Assembly (NCBI GenBank): GCA_948099385.1
Contig: CANUEZ040000024.1
Span: 19,852,001 to 19,916,000, forward strand
Direction: 5' to 3'
Source of the DNA: Fasciola hepatica
Taxonomy: Eukaryota > Platyhelminthes > Trematoda > Plagiorchiida > Fasciolidae
Length of the DNA stretch: 64,000 nt
Shown: in pieces, positions 49,331-60,451 of the stretch
Numbering within the stretch: position 1 is the stretch's first letter
Layout: the number at the start of each line of letters is the position of its first letter
The notes under the pieces: generated by a model
Seen by the model: the letters and a program-made list of their open reading frames with translations, nothing else
What the model was told of the DNA's origin: nothing
Databases searched by the model: none
Position numbers and translations under genes: made by a program

Positions 49331-50408
49331 CGTTAAACGTGACGTACGTCTTTGGGCGCGCTTGTCTTCAATGCCAACGCGTTAAAATACACCGTCACAC
49401 TAGATCTACGTTAGGCACATACTGTGAGCCGGAGGCACGTTTTCATCACGTGCATGTGGTTCTCATGGGGAACCTTCCACCATCCAACGGTTGCGTCTAC
49501 ATCCTCATGTGTGTAGATCGTTTCACTCGCTGGCCACAGACCATACCTAGTCCCCGTCCTACCTCAGAGGAAGCTGCAAAAGCGTTTCTGACTGGTTGGG
49601 TAAGCCAGTTCGGTTGCCCTGCTATCGTGGCCACTGATCGCGGTCCTCATTTTCACGGCGCCTTCCACGAGCTACTGAACACAATTCGGTTGCCGACACA
49701 ACAAGACGACAGCCTACCATCCTCAGGCTAATAACATGGTGGAGCGATTTCATTGCCCTTCGTGCTCGTGATAACCCTTTATGCAGTGAAGTTTTACCGA
49801 TCGTTCTCTTAGGACTACGTAACGCCGTTAAAGCCGACATGGGTGTTACGGCGGCTGGACTGGTTTACGGTTGCGCATCACGACTTCCAGGTGAGTTGGT
49901 TTCTCCATTAAAACCTATGAGTTTTAACTACGGGGATTAGGCAAAACGGCTGTCACACGAAATGCGGGTGCTTAAACCCACCCCGTCACGAGAACAAACT
50001 CACAGCAACTACATACCTACCACTCTAGCAACTGTCAGCCATGTGTTTATTCAGGTGGATGCAGTGCGACCAACACTACAAGCGGCTCACTCTGGCCCGT
50101 TCCGCATCGTTCAGAGGAAGGAAAAGAAATACGTGAAAGACGTCGAAGGCAGGAACGAGACCATCGGCGTAGACCGCCTCAAACTAGCCTCTGTCGAGGT
50201 AGAACCCACCCCGAACAACCCGTCCAATGCCCCCACCTGCTCACGAGTTTGTTTAGTTGTCCTGAGTCGGCACTTGTTACTCCCACTAATGACTCCCCAT
50301 TACCTGTTGCAGCACCAAACTTCACGGAAGATACAGCTGCACCCGTCAACAGGAGAAATCGACGCGGGCGCGGGCTGTGACAGCCAACGAGGTTCTCTGA
50401 ATTTGTAA
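49330..50408 (+). pseudogene. Integrase of the 45003-51259 element
   Basis: The frame 49339-49731 has ACLQCQRVKIHRH, then HVHVVLMGNLPPS, where the family has HVDLxGPLPPS (catalytic Asp changed to Val), CVDRFTRWPQ and VATDRGPHFHGAFHEL (second Asp kept). After a shift near 49700, MVERFH...is readable in pieces. The frame 49962-50408 holds the C-terminal part (SGPFRIVQRKEKKYVKDVEG, GVDRLKLASVEVEP). Only remnants of the zinc-binding histidines are visible near 49260. Confidence 0.83.
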
Positions 50409-50973
50409 CAGTTGTACATATTTAAGTTTACTCTTCATATTCCACTTGCACATAATTTAGTTACGCATGATTGCACGACCACATGGTTATCACGACAACG
50501 GTAGCGGCAGGCCGTATTGCTCCGGTATGTCCCCCTCAGTCGAATATCCGTCCGCGTCCCGAGGCGCAGCTTTCTTGTGTTTCTTGCCTTCCACCTCGTC
50601 CCGTCGGACGTAACCACATGGACTTCCAGGATCTTGCATGACTCAAACACAATGCTCATTGGATCGTGAATGGACTCATTTGACGCCGGACGCTGGCTCG
50701 CTTACGAAGGCAATAACAACCACAGTCAAACGGAACTTTGGGATATGCCGACAACGACAAATCCTACAACATAATCACCACTGCCAGGACGGATTCAAAG
50801 TAAAAAAGGACGCAATTTGGTGATCAACGCACAGCAACTAGTGTGAGTCATGGAGAACGGCTTGTTCTGGCTTCGTTGTTGTGTTCGATCGCGGCAGGAG
50901 GCATGGAAAACGTCTCTCGCCACCAAAGCCGACGTACCTATCATGGATCGAAGCCCAACTGCGTCGGCCTTCT
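50409..50973 (+). other. 3' untranslated region of the 45003-51259 element
   Basis: No conserved frame. Its last ~50 bp (ATCATGGATCGAAGCCC, TCTAGGGGAAGACCCC) align with the same region of the 3212-8640 element. Confidence 0.6.
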
Positions 50974-50986
50974 AGGGGAAGACCCC
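50974..50986 (+). promoter_or_regulatory. Polypurine tract
   Basis: AGGGGAAGACCCC directly before the 3' LTR, conserved with 3520-3534. Confidence 0.7.
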
Positions 50987-51259
50987 TGTAGTGGTACCGA
51001 TACGACGCACCATTACAAAGAATAACAAACTTGCTTATCTGAACAATTACCGAGTTCGGTGGGACCGCTTGCTCCGCCTGTGTACACCATCCGCGCGCCG
51101 TTGCGTTCCTCCAATACACACGTTGTCCCGCTCCAGTGTTTTGAGTTCTGTTCTTTTGGGCGCTGCCGAGTATATTCGTTAACGTGTCACGAACTGGGAA
51201 CCAGGGGCTATAGACTCTATACGGGAGCAGGTCCTGACTTAACTTAGGAGAACCTTAAA
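50987..51259 (+). repeat. 3' LTR of the 45003-51259 element
   Basis: 273 bp, exactly offset 5984 bp from the 5' LTR. ATAC follows, matching the base quartet before the 5' LTR. Confidence 0.9.
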
Positions 51260-54200
51260 ATACTAGAGAGGGGTAGACCGAGATAAGAATCAAAAGCTGA
51301 ACAGTAACCTAGGAAAACATCAAGCAGACTGTGCCGAGTTGTCCAAAGGCTTAGGTGCGAAGGACGACCAAGACAACGGAGGTCACTGGTGATAACCACC
51401 GCAGAACATATCGTATCATCACTTAAATACCAGACTTTAAATTTCTAAGAAAAAGGAGTTAGTCGAAGCACTGGAATAAGGGCAAACGAGAGTTTAGATG
51501 CTGATGTTCAGCTTCCAGTAGTCAGGACGATAATGCGTCCAGTGAGAGGTATTTACAAGGGATGCTAATATGTTGGTGGCTGGCAAGGCTCCGTTTCTTT
51601 ATAAGTGCTGAAAACAGATCGTCGTAATCTCAAATAAATGGAATGAACGCAGAATTTTGGGGACTCTCTGCTTCGAAATTTTCCTATGGTAATACCGCAA
51701 AACACTCGAACCTTTTCAACGAGCAACGGTGGACGAAGTTCCCTGACGTTAAAACAAGTATTTCTGGCACTATGCGCTGTACCGTCGTTTCTCAACACGG
51801 ACATCTGAGCACTTCACAAATAAATCGGAGTTAAATAACACTCTTTTCTATTAAAGTCGTAATAACACGACCGGGATTGGTATACAAGAATCACGGCTTA
51901 ACTAACAAACCTAAGAATATAATCCAAATAAATGATTTTAATATTATCGTACGGATTGAGAGAGATGCACACGGTAAATTAGAGTGGAGGCGTAGCGTCA
52001 TTTATCCATTTCTTTTGGTGTGGCAAGCTTGAAAACATTTTGACGACCACTGGTGCAGATAACTTCACTATTTGATGCCACCGCTTTTTCCGAAGTTAAA
52101 TCCATACTGTAGAGCGTGCATTAAGAACCTTCCTTGCTCCGTTGCTGGCAGCCTCTTATTGGCTGATACCCCAGTCCTGAAATATTGTAAATCAGAAAGG
52201 AATAAAGGACCACAGCTTATGTATATTCCTGATTAACTATCATCAAATATCTATACAGCATCAACCCTTTCCCTCCTATCAGAGGAAAGCCCCTTTAAGA
52301 AACAGTCACGCCAACCTAACTGAACGTCTCACCTTATCTTAGGACCCCTGTGTCCGCAAAAACCACTTTTACCCTTTTGTGGCCATAAATTCACTCTAAA
52401 AGGACACCGTTCTTCACAAAAAACACTCAGATGGACATGCGGCCTCAGCACTTCTAATCATGCACAATTTCTTCTTCAAACAATCCCTCACAGTCATCTA
52501 TACATTGATCCAAACTGGCTCTTCAGATTATTTAGATATATTTGGCGATTATCATTTTTCTCCTTTAGAGACCTCATTAATCCGTTACGGTAAAACTACC
52601 TCCATATTATTGAAGTCCCTCAGAAAAAAGGAACATTTACATCCATTCCGAGATAACACAACGCAACCAAAGACTTGAGTTCATTCTCCGCCTCTATAAA
52701 CCAGAAATACCAAATTTCTACAGCTTATTCTTTTATCCACTTCCCTTCCATTGTATAAGGGTGCAATATTTCAGGAAGTGGATCGAGACCAACTGGGCAG
52801 TGATCGACGGTGGGGCGAGGATTGAAACCCGGGACAGAATGATTTATTCTACCATGATGGCCGTTTGGGCACCGTCAGTGTAAGAAATAATCAGAACTTA
52901 GTAAAGACGATCGAAAGATAACGCTGACATCTATGATACAAACGCCGCACTTGGTCATACACCTCACAAATAAGATGAACCTACTGGGGTTATGGTTGAA
53001 CCCTCGTCAAAAGACGAGACCAGTCCTCTTCACGTAGTTCTTTAGCATAGGTAGTGATGGCCCTTCCAGTGCTCTTATGCTACTTAGTACGTAGCCTGAC
53101 TGATATAGACTTAACGACTGCTGGAGGCCATTATTTATCATTTCTATCCCTAAACCTTTGGATGTTCTAGGTGAGCATATGGATCCAGCAATTAATGATG
53201 CTTCCTCTCGACTAAACGCTACTGTCGGTGTTTCCTTCGACGCTCATCAAGCCATTTACAAGTCTAACGGATATACCTTCCATATTCCTTATTGATGTTG
53301 CTACCTAACCCTTGTGAGCGAGTTTGCGTGCCATAATGACCCCGAAGGCGACGCGAACTGGAGCGCAATGCGCACTTCCACGACACCCACATCGGATAAA
53401 CTGAGCAGCCAGACAAAAGCAACGCGCCGCTGTCACTGGGAATGGCCGGTTTTTCCCCTGGCAGTGAACTTTCTACGTAAAAGTCATAGAGGCCCATAGA
53501 CACCAAAGTGATATGCGCCCACACGGCCTGCCACTAAATAAGGCTGTTGTCTCTTTCCTCTTACTCAGCTACCCTGAGTGGAGTAAGACTCACTAGGAAG
53601 CGTGGGGCATCCTCGACTGGCGGACCGCCATAAAAAAAATGAACCGCTCTTTGGTCGCCGGCTCCTAACACAGACCTCTTGTGCCCCGACAGGTAGAACT
53701 CGCTTGTACGCGGGCTCGAGTTGCTACGTAGCACAAAATGCCACGTCGTACCTAATTCCCAAGATTATACATAAACAGTTCGCCTACACACATCGTTCAT
53801 TGGCAGGAGCCATTCGGGATTTCCGTGAAACCGGCTCATCCTTCCGCAAGAATGAGCCGCATGAAAGTAAGGTAAACTTATATATTGCTTCCGTGCATGT
53901 CAAACTTCTGGACAACTGGAGCGACAGGTAGCAGTAACACCGACCACGTAGGGTTTGTCGTGTCTCTGAATGAACACTACTAATCATTAAACCGAACGAT
54001 GACAGAAAACCTCATAGTTGTTCTTTCTTGTATTCGTTGTTTTCTGGCGCATGTTTACACTTGATTATTTATCTATACATGGGCAGCAGATACGATACCA
54101 ACATCACGGAGATGATGAGACAGAAGAGGAATGAAGTAGAGCTAAGTATCATAGTGTTATCGACTTTTACACTACGGGATAGCCCAAATCAGTGTAAAAA

Positions 54201-54869
54201 TTTAATTAGAAAAATTTCACTCGGACCCTTTCAGTCGAGAGTAAACTTCTAGTCTTTGAAGCATAATATACAATGCGGAAGACAACAAGGATCAGTAAAA
54301 CATGATGATGCTCTCGGCCAACGGAGTCTTAGTGAACGGAGTATTCAGGAAAATATATTCACGGCGGTTGCACCAAGATCCACATCCACAAGTCTATCAA
54401 ATGAGAGCTTCACCTATGTGCTAAAAGACCGTTAACTATGACTGGTCGGTAACAGCCTTCATCGTCTCGCGTATGGTGCTCACCAAGCATAGCACGACAA
54501 GGCAAACAACCGACCGCGCTTTTAACGAGGTACGTCCGAAAACTGTTTCAGATGGAGAGTAGAGTATTAAGCCCGGCACTGACAGTTGTGACTACTGAAC
54601 TAAAACCACCTACTAAGGAACACTGCATTTACTAATGTGAACAAGAAAGATGGATAGGAATGTGTATATTTCATGGGGTCCATAAGTGGCGCAGTAACCA
54701 TTACTGTGACGGAATAAACCCAATCCGTCCCTTTTATTTGATGCGTTGGTATCTCCGATGAGACACCACGTCCCGGACAGTCACGGTCTGAAAGGCAGGA
54801 GAAAACGGCAAGCTGATTTACCACTAGCAAATGATTTTCCCGACATCATCCCTTATTCTTTACTAAAAC
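51260..54869. other. Unrecognised sequence
   Basis: No gene recognised in 3.6 kb. Short frames (53602-53931 +, 109 codons; 53264-53524 -, 86 codons) have no motif. A hairpin with 7-bp arms lies at 53833-53858 (GGCTCAT...ATGAGCC). A T-arm-like GATTGAAACCCGGG lies near 52819. Confidence 0.3.
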
Positions 54870-56220
54870 ATCACTGGATTGAACTTTTCTGGACCGAATA
54901 CTTCAAGAAGCAACTTAGCTGGCCGCGTATCAATGTAGTTACTCCGACATCGATAACTGCAATTCTTTAGAGCATCAGTTGAGCCCCCATCGGAAGTGGA
55001 AGCCGAGTTGTGTTCGACTACTAAAGCGTGGAGAATCAGCCGGTCCCGACGGTAAAACCATTTACCACCTAGCTCCGTGACATTTGGAACGGGGAGCGTA
55101 TTCCATTATTATGAGGCGAGTCATTCATTGTTTTTATCTTCAAGGAGAGGCTGCTGTAATCATCGTGGGATCAGTTTAATTCCGATAATCACTAAGGTTT
55201 TCGCCTCGATTCTGCTGCGCCGTCTGACACCGGTTCGCCAGAACACCCATGAACAACAGGCCGGATTTCGCCCGGATCGAGGATATCAACCAGATTTTTA
55301 ATCTTCGCCAATTACTTGAAATGCGCCCAGGATATAGGCATTTAACTTGCAAACGGTGAGAAGCTGTGACCTAGATTACGCCGACGACGTCGTTTGCTAC
55401 TTTAAATGCACGGAACATGCCAAACGTGCACTAGATAAACTCAAGGGCGGTAGCTCCGTTCGGCGTGCGCTTTGCACCTTCAAATTGTAAAGCGATGTTG
55501 TAAAACTGGACGTCAACAGTTCCGAGCTTGATGCTCCATGGGGAGGTAGAAAACTGTCGACCGCTTCAATTACGTGGGCAGCAGCATGACGACGGATGGA
55601 AGCACTGTGATAGAGGTGAATACGCGCATATCCAAGGCTCGTGCGGTGTACGCTGGACTGAAGCACTTGCAGCGCCAACCTGATATTTCGCTGATGTTGA
55701 AAGGTTGTGTGTACTGTGCCGCGGTGCGCCCAGTTCTGTTGCACGTTTGTGAGACATGGAGTCTGTATGCGGAAGATGTTCGCCGCCTTGAGGTTTTTGA
55801 TCATCGATTGGATGGAATAACCGAGTTAGCAATTGAGGTCAGAAACCGAGTATCGAGTACTGGTTCCGAGAATATTTTATTGCAGCGGATCCAGCTTAGT
55901 GGAATTCATTGGTTGGGGTACATGTTGCGCACGACAAACATGCCTACTGTACCGTGCCCAATTTTCTGTTCCTGCCCGGTAGTGGAGGAAACTATGTGGA
56001 GGTCAACAGATGACTTGGCAACGAGGAATAAGAAACTGTACAGTGAACTTGGAAAAAGTAGGTGATTCATGTCTTCGTGGTTGGGGTCCAAATAACCCTC
56101 AACCGGTGGGCTAGAGACACTGAAGGATATGGCAGCGAACCGTGAACAGCGGCAATCGTGCTGTCCCTTTTCATCGAATCAGAATGATTGATCGATGTGC
56201 GTCCGTACAGTTAGATTGTA
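54870..56220 (+). pseudogene. RTE-type LINE, truncated decayed copy
   Basis: Plus-strand relative of the LINE at 56221-59749. It starts mid-ORF with WTEYFKKQLSWPRINVVTPT (54890 on), then LRDIWNGERIPLL, NHRGISLIPIITKVFASILL and NTHEQQAGFRPDRG. After an internal deletion (about 55310-55380) come DYADDVVCYFKCTEHAKRAL, MTTDGSTVIEVNTRISKARA and the C-terminal VETMWRSTDDLATRNKK-like tail. Several stops and shifts. Its 3' UTR (GTACAGTTAGATTGTA) stops at 56220, where the tail of the opposite LINE begins. Confidence 0.85.
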
Positions 56221-59200
56221 TCATCATCATCATCGTACAGCGTTAAACAGTAGGGCAAGCCCCACTGACCACTGCCTTTCTCACCATGTTGCACGTTGAA
56301 TTAAAAAGTATGAATATACAAGATGGACAGGGAGTGGACCTATATGGGTGGGAAAAGAAAAGAATGCCCTAGTAGCCAACACACGGAATACACAGTCTAA
56401 CTGTACAAACGTACACCGATCAAACATTCTGATTCGATAGAAAGTGACAACACGATCTCCACTGTTCGCGGTTCGCAGCCATATCCTTCAGTGTCTCCAG
56501 CCAACTGGTGGACGGATCTTTTGGACCCCAACCACGAAGATGTGAAGCACCTACTTTTCCTAAGTCTGCTGTACATTTTCTCATTCCTCGCTGCCACGTC
56601 ATCTGTTGACCTCCACGTGGTCTCTTCCACTCCCTAGGAGGGGCGGAGAATAGGACACGGTACGGTAGACGTGTGTTTGCCATACGTAACACGTGTCCCA
56701 ACCAACGAAGTCTACTAAGTTGGATACGCTGTGACAAAACGTTCTCTGAATTAGTACCCAATACTCGCTTTCTTACCTCATCGTTGCTTACTCGGCTATT
56801 CCACCCAATCCTAGCGATACTACGTAAACATCGATGGTCGAAAACCTCAAGACGACGAATATCTTCTGCACGCAGACTCCAAGTTTCGCAACCATACAAC
56901 AAAACTGAACGCACAGTGGCACAGTATACACGACCTTTCAACTTCAGTGAAATATCGGATCGGCGCCACAAGTGCTTCAGTCCAGCGTACGCCGCTCGAG
57001 CTTTGGATATCCGCGTACTCACCTCTACTACTGTGCTCCCATCCGTCGTCACGCAGCTACCGAGGTAGGTGAAGTGATCGACAACTGCCAGCACCTCCCC
57101 GTCGAGCATCAAGCTCGGAATCGTTGACGTCCAGTCTTGTAACATCATCTTGCACTTTGAAGGTGCAAAACGCATGCCGAATGGAGCTACAGCTCTTGCG
57201 AGATTATCTAGTGCACGCTGAGCATGTTCCGTGGATTCGAACAAGCAGACAACGTCGTCTGCGTAATCCAGGTCACATAGCTTTTCACTATCTCCTAGTT
57301 CGACGCCTACATCCTGAAGATTTTGCAGCGCACTCTCCATTATTTCGTCCATGACGAAGTTAAAAAGGAATGGAGACAAAGGGCATCCCTGCCGAACACC
57401 ACTGGTCGTTTCGAACCGACCGGATAGTTCACCGTAAACCCTTACGCGGCCAGAAGTATGAGAATACAATGATCTCATTAGGTTCACGAACTTCTGGGGC
57501 ATACCTTTTCGATGAAGAGTACTGAAAAGCGATGTTCGATCAACTGAATCGAAGGCGCCTTTCAGGTCTAAGAAAATCATTATTGTTGGTCGGCGGTGCG
57601 TGTGACGCGTTTCAAGTAGTCGGCGAAGAGTAAAAATCTGGTCGATGCATCCTCGACCTGGGCGGAATCCAGCCTGCTGTTCGCGGACATTCCTCTCACG
57701 AGCCGGTGTAAGACGGTGCAGCAAAATCGAAGCTAATACTTTGGTGACTATCGGGATTAAGCTAATCCCGCGATGATTACTGCAGTCATTGCGTATTCCC
57801 TTCTTGAAGATGGGAACAATCAATGACTCGCTCCATATTAACGGAATACGCTCCGCGTTCCAAATGTCACGGAGCAAGGCGGTAAGTGATTTTATCAACG
57901 CCTCACCACCCTGTTTGAAAAGAACTGGAGGAAGTTCGTCGGGACCTGCCGCTTTCCCTCGCTTTAGTAATCGAATGCATCACTCCACTTCTACTTCTGA
58001 TGGGGGCTCAAGTGATACCACCCAAGAAGTCACAGTTGTTGACACGGGAGTAACTACACTAGCGTGCGGCCAGCTAAACTGTTCCTTGAAGTACTCGGCC
58101 CATCGGTCAAGCCTTTGCTGTTTGTTATGGATGGGTTCTCCATTCCTACTGCAAATCGCTTCACTGACCTGAGTTCGCCGTCCACTGGTGTCACGAATAA
58201 GTTTGAACAGTCTTTGACTGTTACCTGAAGCAGCTGCCACTTCCATTTCTTCGGCTACATTGACCCACCAATTTTCGCGATCCTTCTTAAGGCTTCGCGT
58301 AACTTGTCTTTGCAGCTTTCTCCGCATCTTATTCATCTCCTTACGGTTCGAAAGCTGACGCTTTTGCTCCATTATACTCAGCGACTCTTGCGAGATCCAG
58401 TGTCTTTGATGGACAACGGATCCAGGACCACAGGCAAAACCTGCTGCAACGTGCATCGCCTGTTTGATATGAGACCAATGCTCATCTACATTACTGTTCT
58501 CCGTGGATCCTAGCTCATGTGCTAACTTCTGCTCATAACGGGTGCAAACGTCTGGATCACACAAACGTTGCACGGCTAATCGGGTTTGCGGTTTGCGACG
58601 ATAACCATGGAGCTGGAGAGATAATCGCATTAAAACGAATGCATGGTCCGACGCTACATAGGTGGACCAGTAAGATCTACAGTTCTGAACAGAACTGCGC
58701 CACCGGTAGCTTACGGCGATATGGTCAATTTGACTAAAAGTACCTGTAGAGTTAGAGCGCCATGTCGCTGTGCGACGCGAGCTGTGTCGGAAATTTGTGC
58801 TAGACAAGAACAATCGATTGTCTGCACAAAATTGGAGAAGCCTATCCCCGTTATCTGTACGCTCAGCGGGTAAAGCACAACGCCCACCTAAACAGGCTTC
58901 TGACATACTGAGTTTGCCAACTTGTGCATTGAAGTCACCAGCTAGCACTACAATGTCGGAACCTTTACTGCTGCGAACGAGAGTGGCGAGGGCATCATAG
59001 AACTCATCTTTCTGCAAGTCTGAGCTGCAGTCCGTTGGGGCGTACGCCGAGATCACGAACAAATTGCGTTTAACACAACTATCCTTTCGAACGCCGACTG
59101 ACCCTTGGAGTCTCACAGCACATAAACGACTGTTAACAGGGATCCAGTCTAAAAGTGCAGCCTCAGCCTTGTCAGTCAAGACAATTCCTACACCACGTTG

Positions 59201-59749
59201 ACCCACAGCTCTAGCTGCTTCGTCTCCTGAGGTGCGCAGAATATACCTCGATGAGATACCAGGAGCAGTTAGCTGAATTACATTGCTCGAATCCTGGATA
59301 CGCGTTTCGTTCAAGCAGCAAACATCAATCTTCAGAGAGTTCATTGTGAGGGCTAGGCACGCCTGCTGACCGGCCTGCATGAGTGTACGCACGTTGAAGG
59401 AGCCGAGATTCAGAGGCTGACGGGGCTTGAGAAAATGTGAGTTACCAGACAGAGGATTATTCCCGACACTATTTGACAGTGAATCGTTGCGAGTATCGAC
59501 CGTGTTATCAATGGGAGCATTATGGGTGGATAGATGGGGCAAAGAGGGATGGTTAGGGACAGAAGACAAAGGTTGAATAACAGAGAGGGATCTCTGAGCA
59601 GTAGCACACTTATCACTACCCACCCCGCTCGGTGCAATGGGCAGCGCGGTCCTGATTAGCCTGCGCGACGACCGATGCAGTATGGAATTCTTTGTAGTCG
59701 TGCAGTTCATGGGAGATGTTGGACGGGTACTGCTAGGGTGTCCAGCCAC
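56221..59749 (-). mobile_element. RTE-type LINE, almost full-length
   Basis: A minus-strand non-LTR retrotransposon with one long frame (endonuclease then RT) and a 199-bp 3' UTR ending in GATGATGATGATGA repeats at 56221. A tail of short tandem repeats instead of poly(A) fits RTE-like elements. The 5' UTR boundary was not determined. The same 3' tail appears, in plus orientation, at 60066-60234. Confidence 0.88.
56420..59749 (-). CDS. LINE endonuclease-reverse transcriptase ORF with one in-frame TGA
   Basis: 589 codons (59749-57983), a TGA at 57982-57980, then 520 further codons in the same frame to 56420. The endonuclease is apurinic-like: GSFNVRTL (116-123), NETR (147-150), AGDFNAQVG (270-278), QIDHIAVS (340-347), SDHA (367-370). 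After the TGA the RT reads KRGKAAGPDELPPVLF, motif A FLDLKGAFDSVD, TSGVRQGCPLSPFLFN and DYADDVVCLFE. The C-terminus is RRLEVFDHRCLRSIARI and RLRWLGHVLRM. Target-primed integration is the known role of the family. The TGA is the only break seen; catalytic residues of both domains are present. The start at 59749 is the first Met; the first 110 residues are low-complexity. Confidence 0.88.
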
Positions 59750-59789
59750 AAAGCAGGAGAACGATTAGGGTCCTCATCCAAAGCCTTTA

Positions 59790-60234
59790 GTTCTGACAAG
59801 AACCTATCCGCAAGGCAGCGGGATGGCTTAGTGGAAGCCCATTTGCTTGGATCAATTATTCTTCCACTGGTTTTTCCGACTGAGTTGCTAGCTCAAATCA
59901 ACCCCCAACCTGGAGGACCAGGAGACTGGACTTCGTCTGACCTCTACCCATTGACCTGTCAGGTATGATTGCATCTCCGGCTTAAGGAAGCCATCCTGTA
60001 TAGCTCTTTGGGTCATAGAGGCGCGCAAGCCATCACACCACGTCAAGGTGCAGTCTCGTCGTGATTGTATATTGCCTGTGTTGGCTACTAGGGCGTTCTC
60101 GTTTCTCCACCCCTGTAGGTCTACTCCCTGTCCACCTTGTATGTTTATTCCTTCTAATTCTACGTGCAACACGGTGAGAAAGGCAGTGGTCCGTGGGGCT
60201 CACCCTGCTTCTTGATGGTGTATGATGATGATGA
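59790..60234 (+). mobile_element. Composite repeat: unknown head joined to the LINE 3' tail
   Basis: 60066-60234 matches (in plus orientation) the 3' UTR of the LINE at 56221-56395: GTGTTGGCTACTAGGGC, CACTCCCTGTCCA-type block, CGTGCAACACGGTGAGAAAG, CAGTGGTCCGTGGGG, ending TATGATGATGATGA. The preceding ~275 bp (59790-60065) is not part of the LINE ORF. This fits either a SINE that borrowed the LINE tail or a rearranged LINE copy. It lies in the 3' part of the FABP gene. Confidence 0.6.
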
Positions 60235-60235
60235 C

Positions 60236-60265
60236 CACGCTGGTGATTCCGTTCACAGTTACACA
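60236..60265 (-). pseudogene. Possible remnant of the last FABP exon
   Basis: Minus strand reads VTVNGITSV just before the LINE tail, similar in pattern to the final beta strand of FABPs. No acceptor AG lies close enough: the nearest, TTTTCAG at 60319-60325, would put a TAA in frame after two codons. Speculative. Confidence 0.2.
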
Positions 60266-60451
60266 ATTTTGAAGCCCATGCAAAGAACAATATGTACAAA
60301 TCATTACACGTTCTGAAAATGGTAAGCGAGCTACCGACGGTAAAAATCGTGAAAAACAGCTTGGGCATAAAGCATGGTGTTTACTGAAAAATCAGTGAAA
60401 AAAATTCATACAAATCAACAAAGTCATGTATTCTCACTTTGGTCAACTTAC

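Larger units (their letters stand above)
45003..51259 (+). mobile_element. Complete CsRn1-type gypsy insertion with nested PLE fragment, defective
   Basis: 6257 bp flanked by the direct 4-bp duplication ATAC (44999-45002 and 51260-51263). LTRs are 273 bp. The primer site, gag, PR, RT, RNase H, IN and polypurine tract are all in order on the plus strand. Between primer site and gag lies about 1 kb of non-gypsy DNA: two (AT)n tracts enclosing a minus-strand PLE 3' fragment. Coding parts are full of stops and shifts, including a TAA in the RT active site and loss of the first integrase Asp, although the LTRs are nearly identical. Confidence 0.92.

Noticed and set aside
53833..53858. Hairpin as a transcription terminator
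   Set aside because: Intrinsic terminators are not expected in this eukaryotic DNA and no T run follows.
56221..56234. TCATCATCATCATC as a microsatellite or CRISPR-like repeat
   Set aside because: It is the repeated 3' terminus of the minus-strand LINE; no spacer-repeat array exists in the window.
57789..58172. Plus-strand frames across the LINE (57789-58172, 56673-57068 and others)
   Set aside because: Antisense shadows of the LINE ORF; no codon bias or motif of their own.
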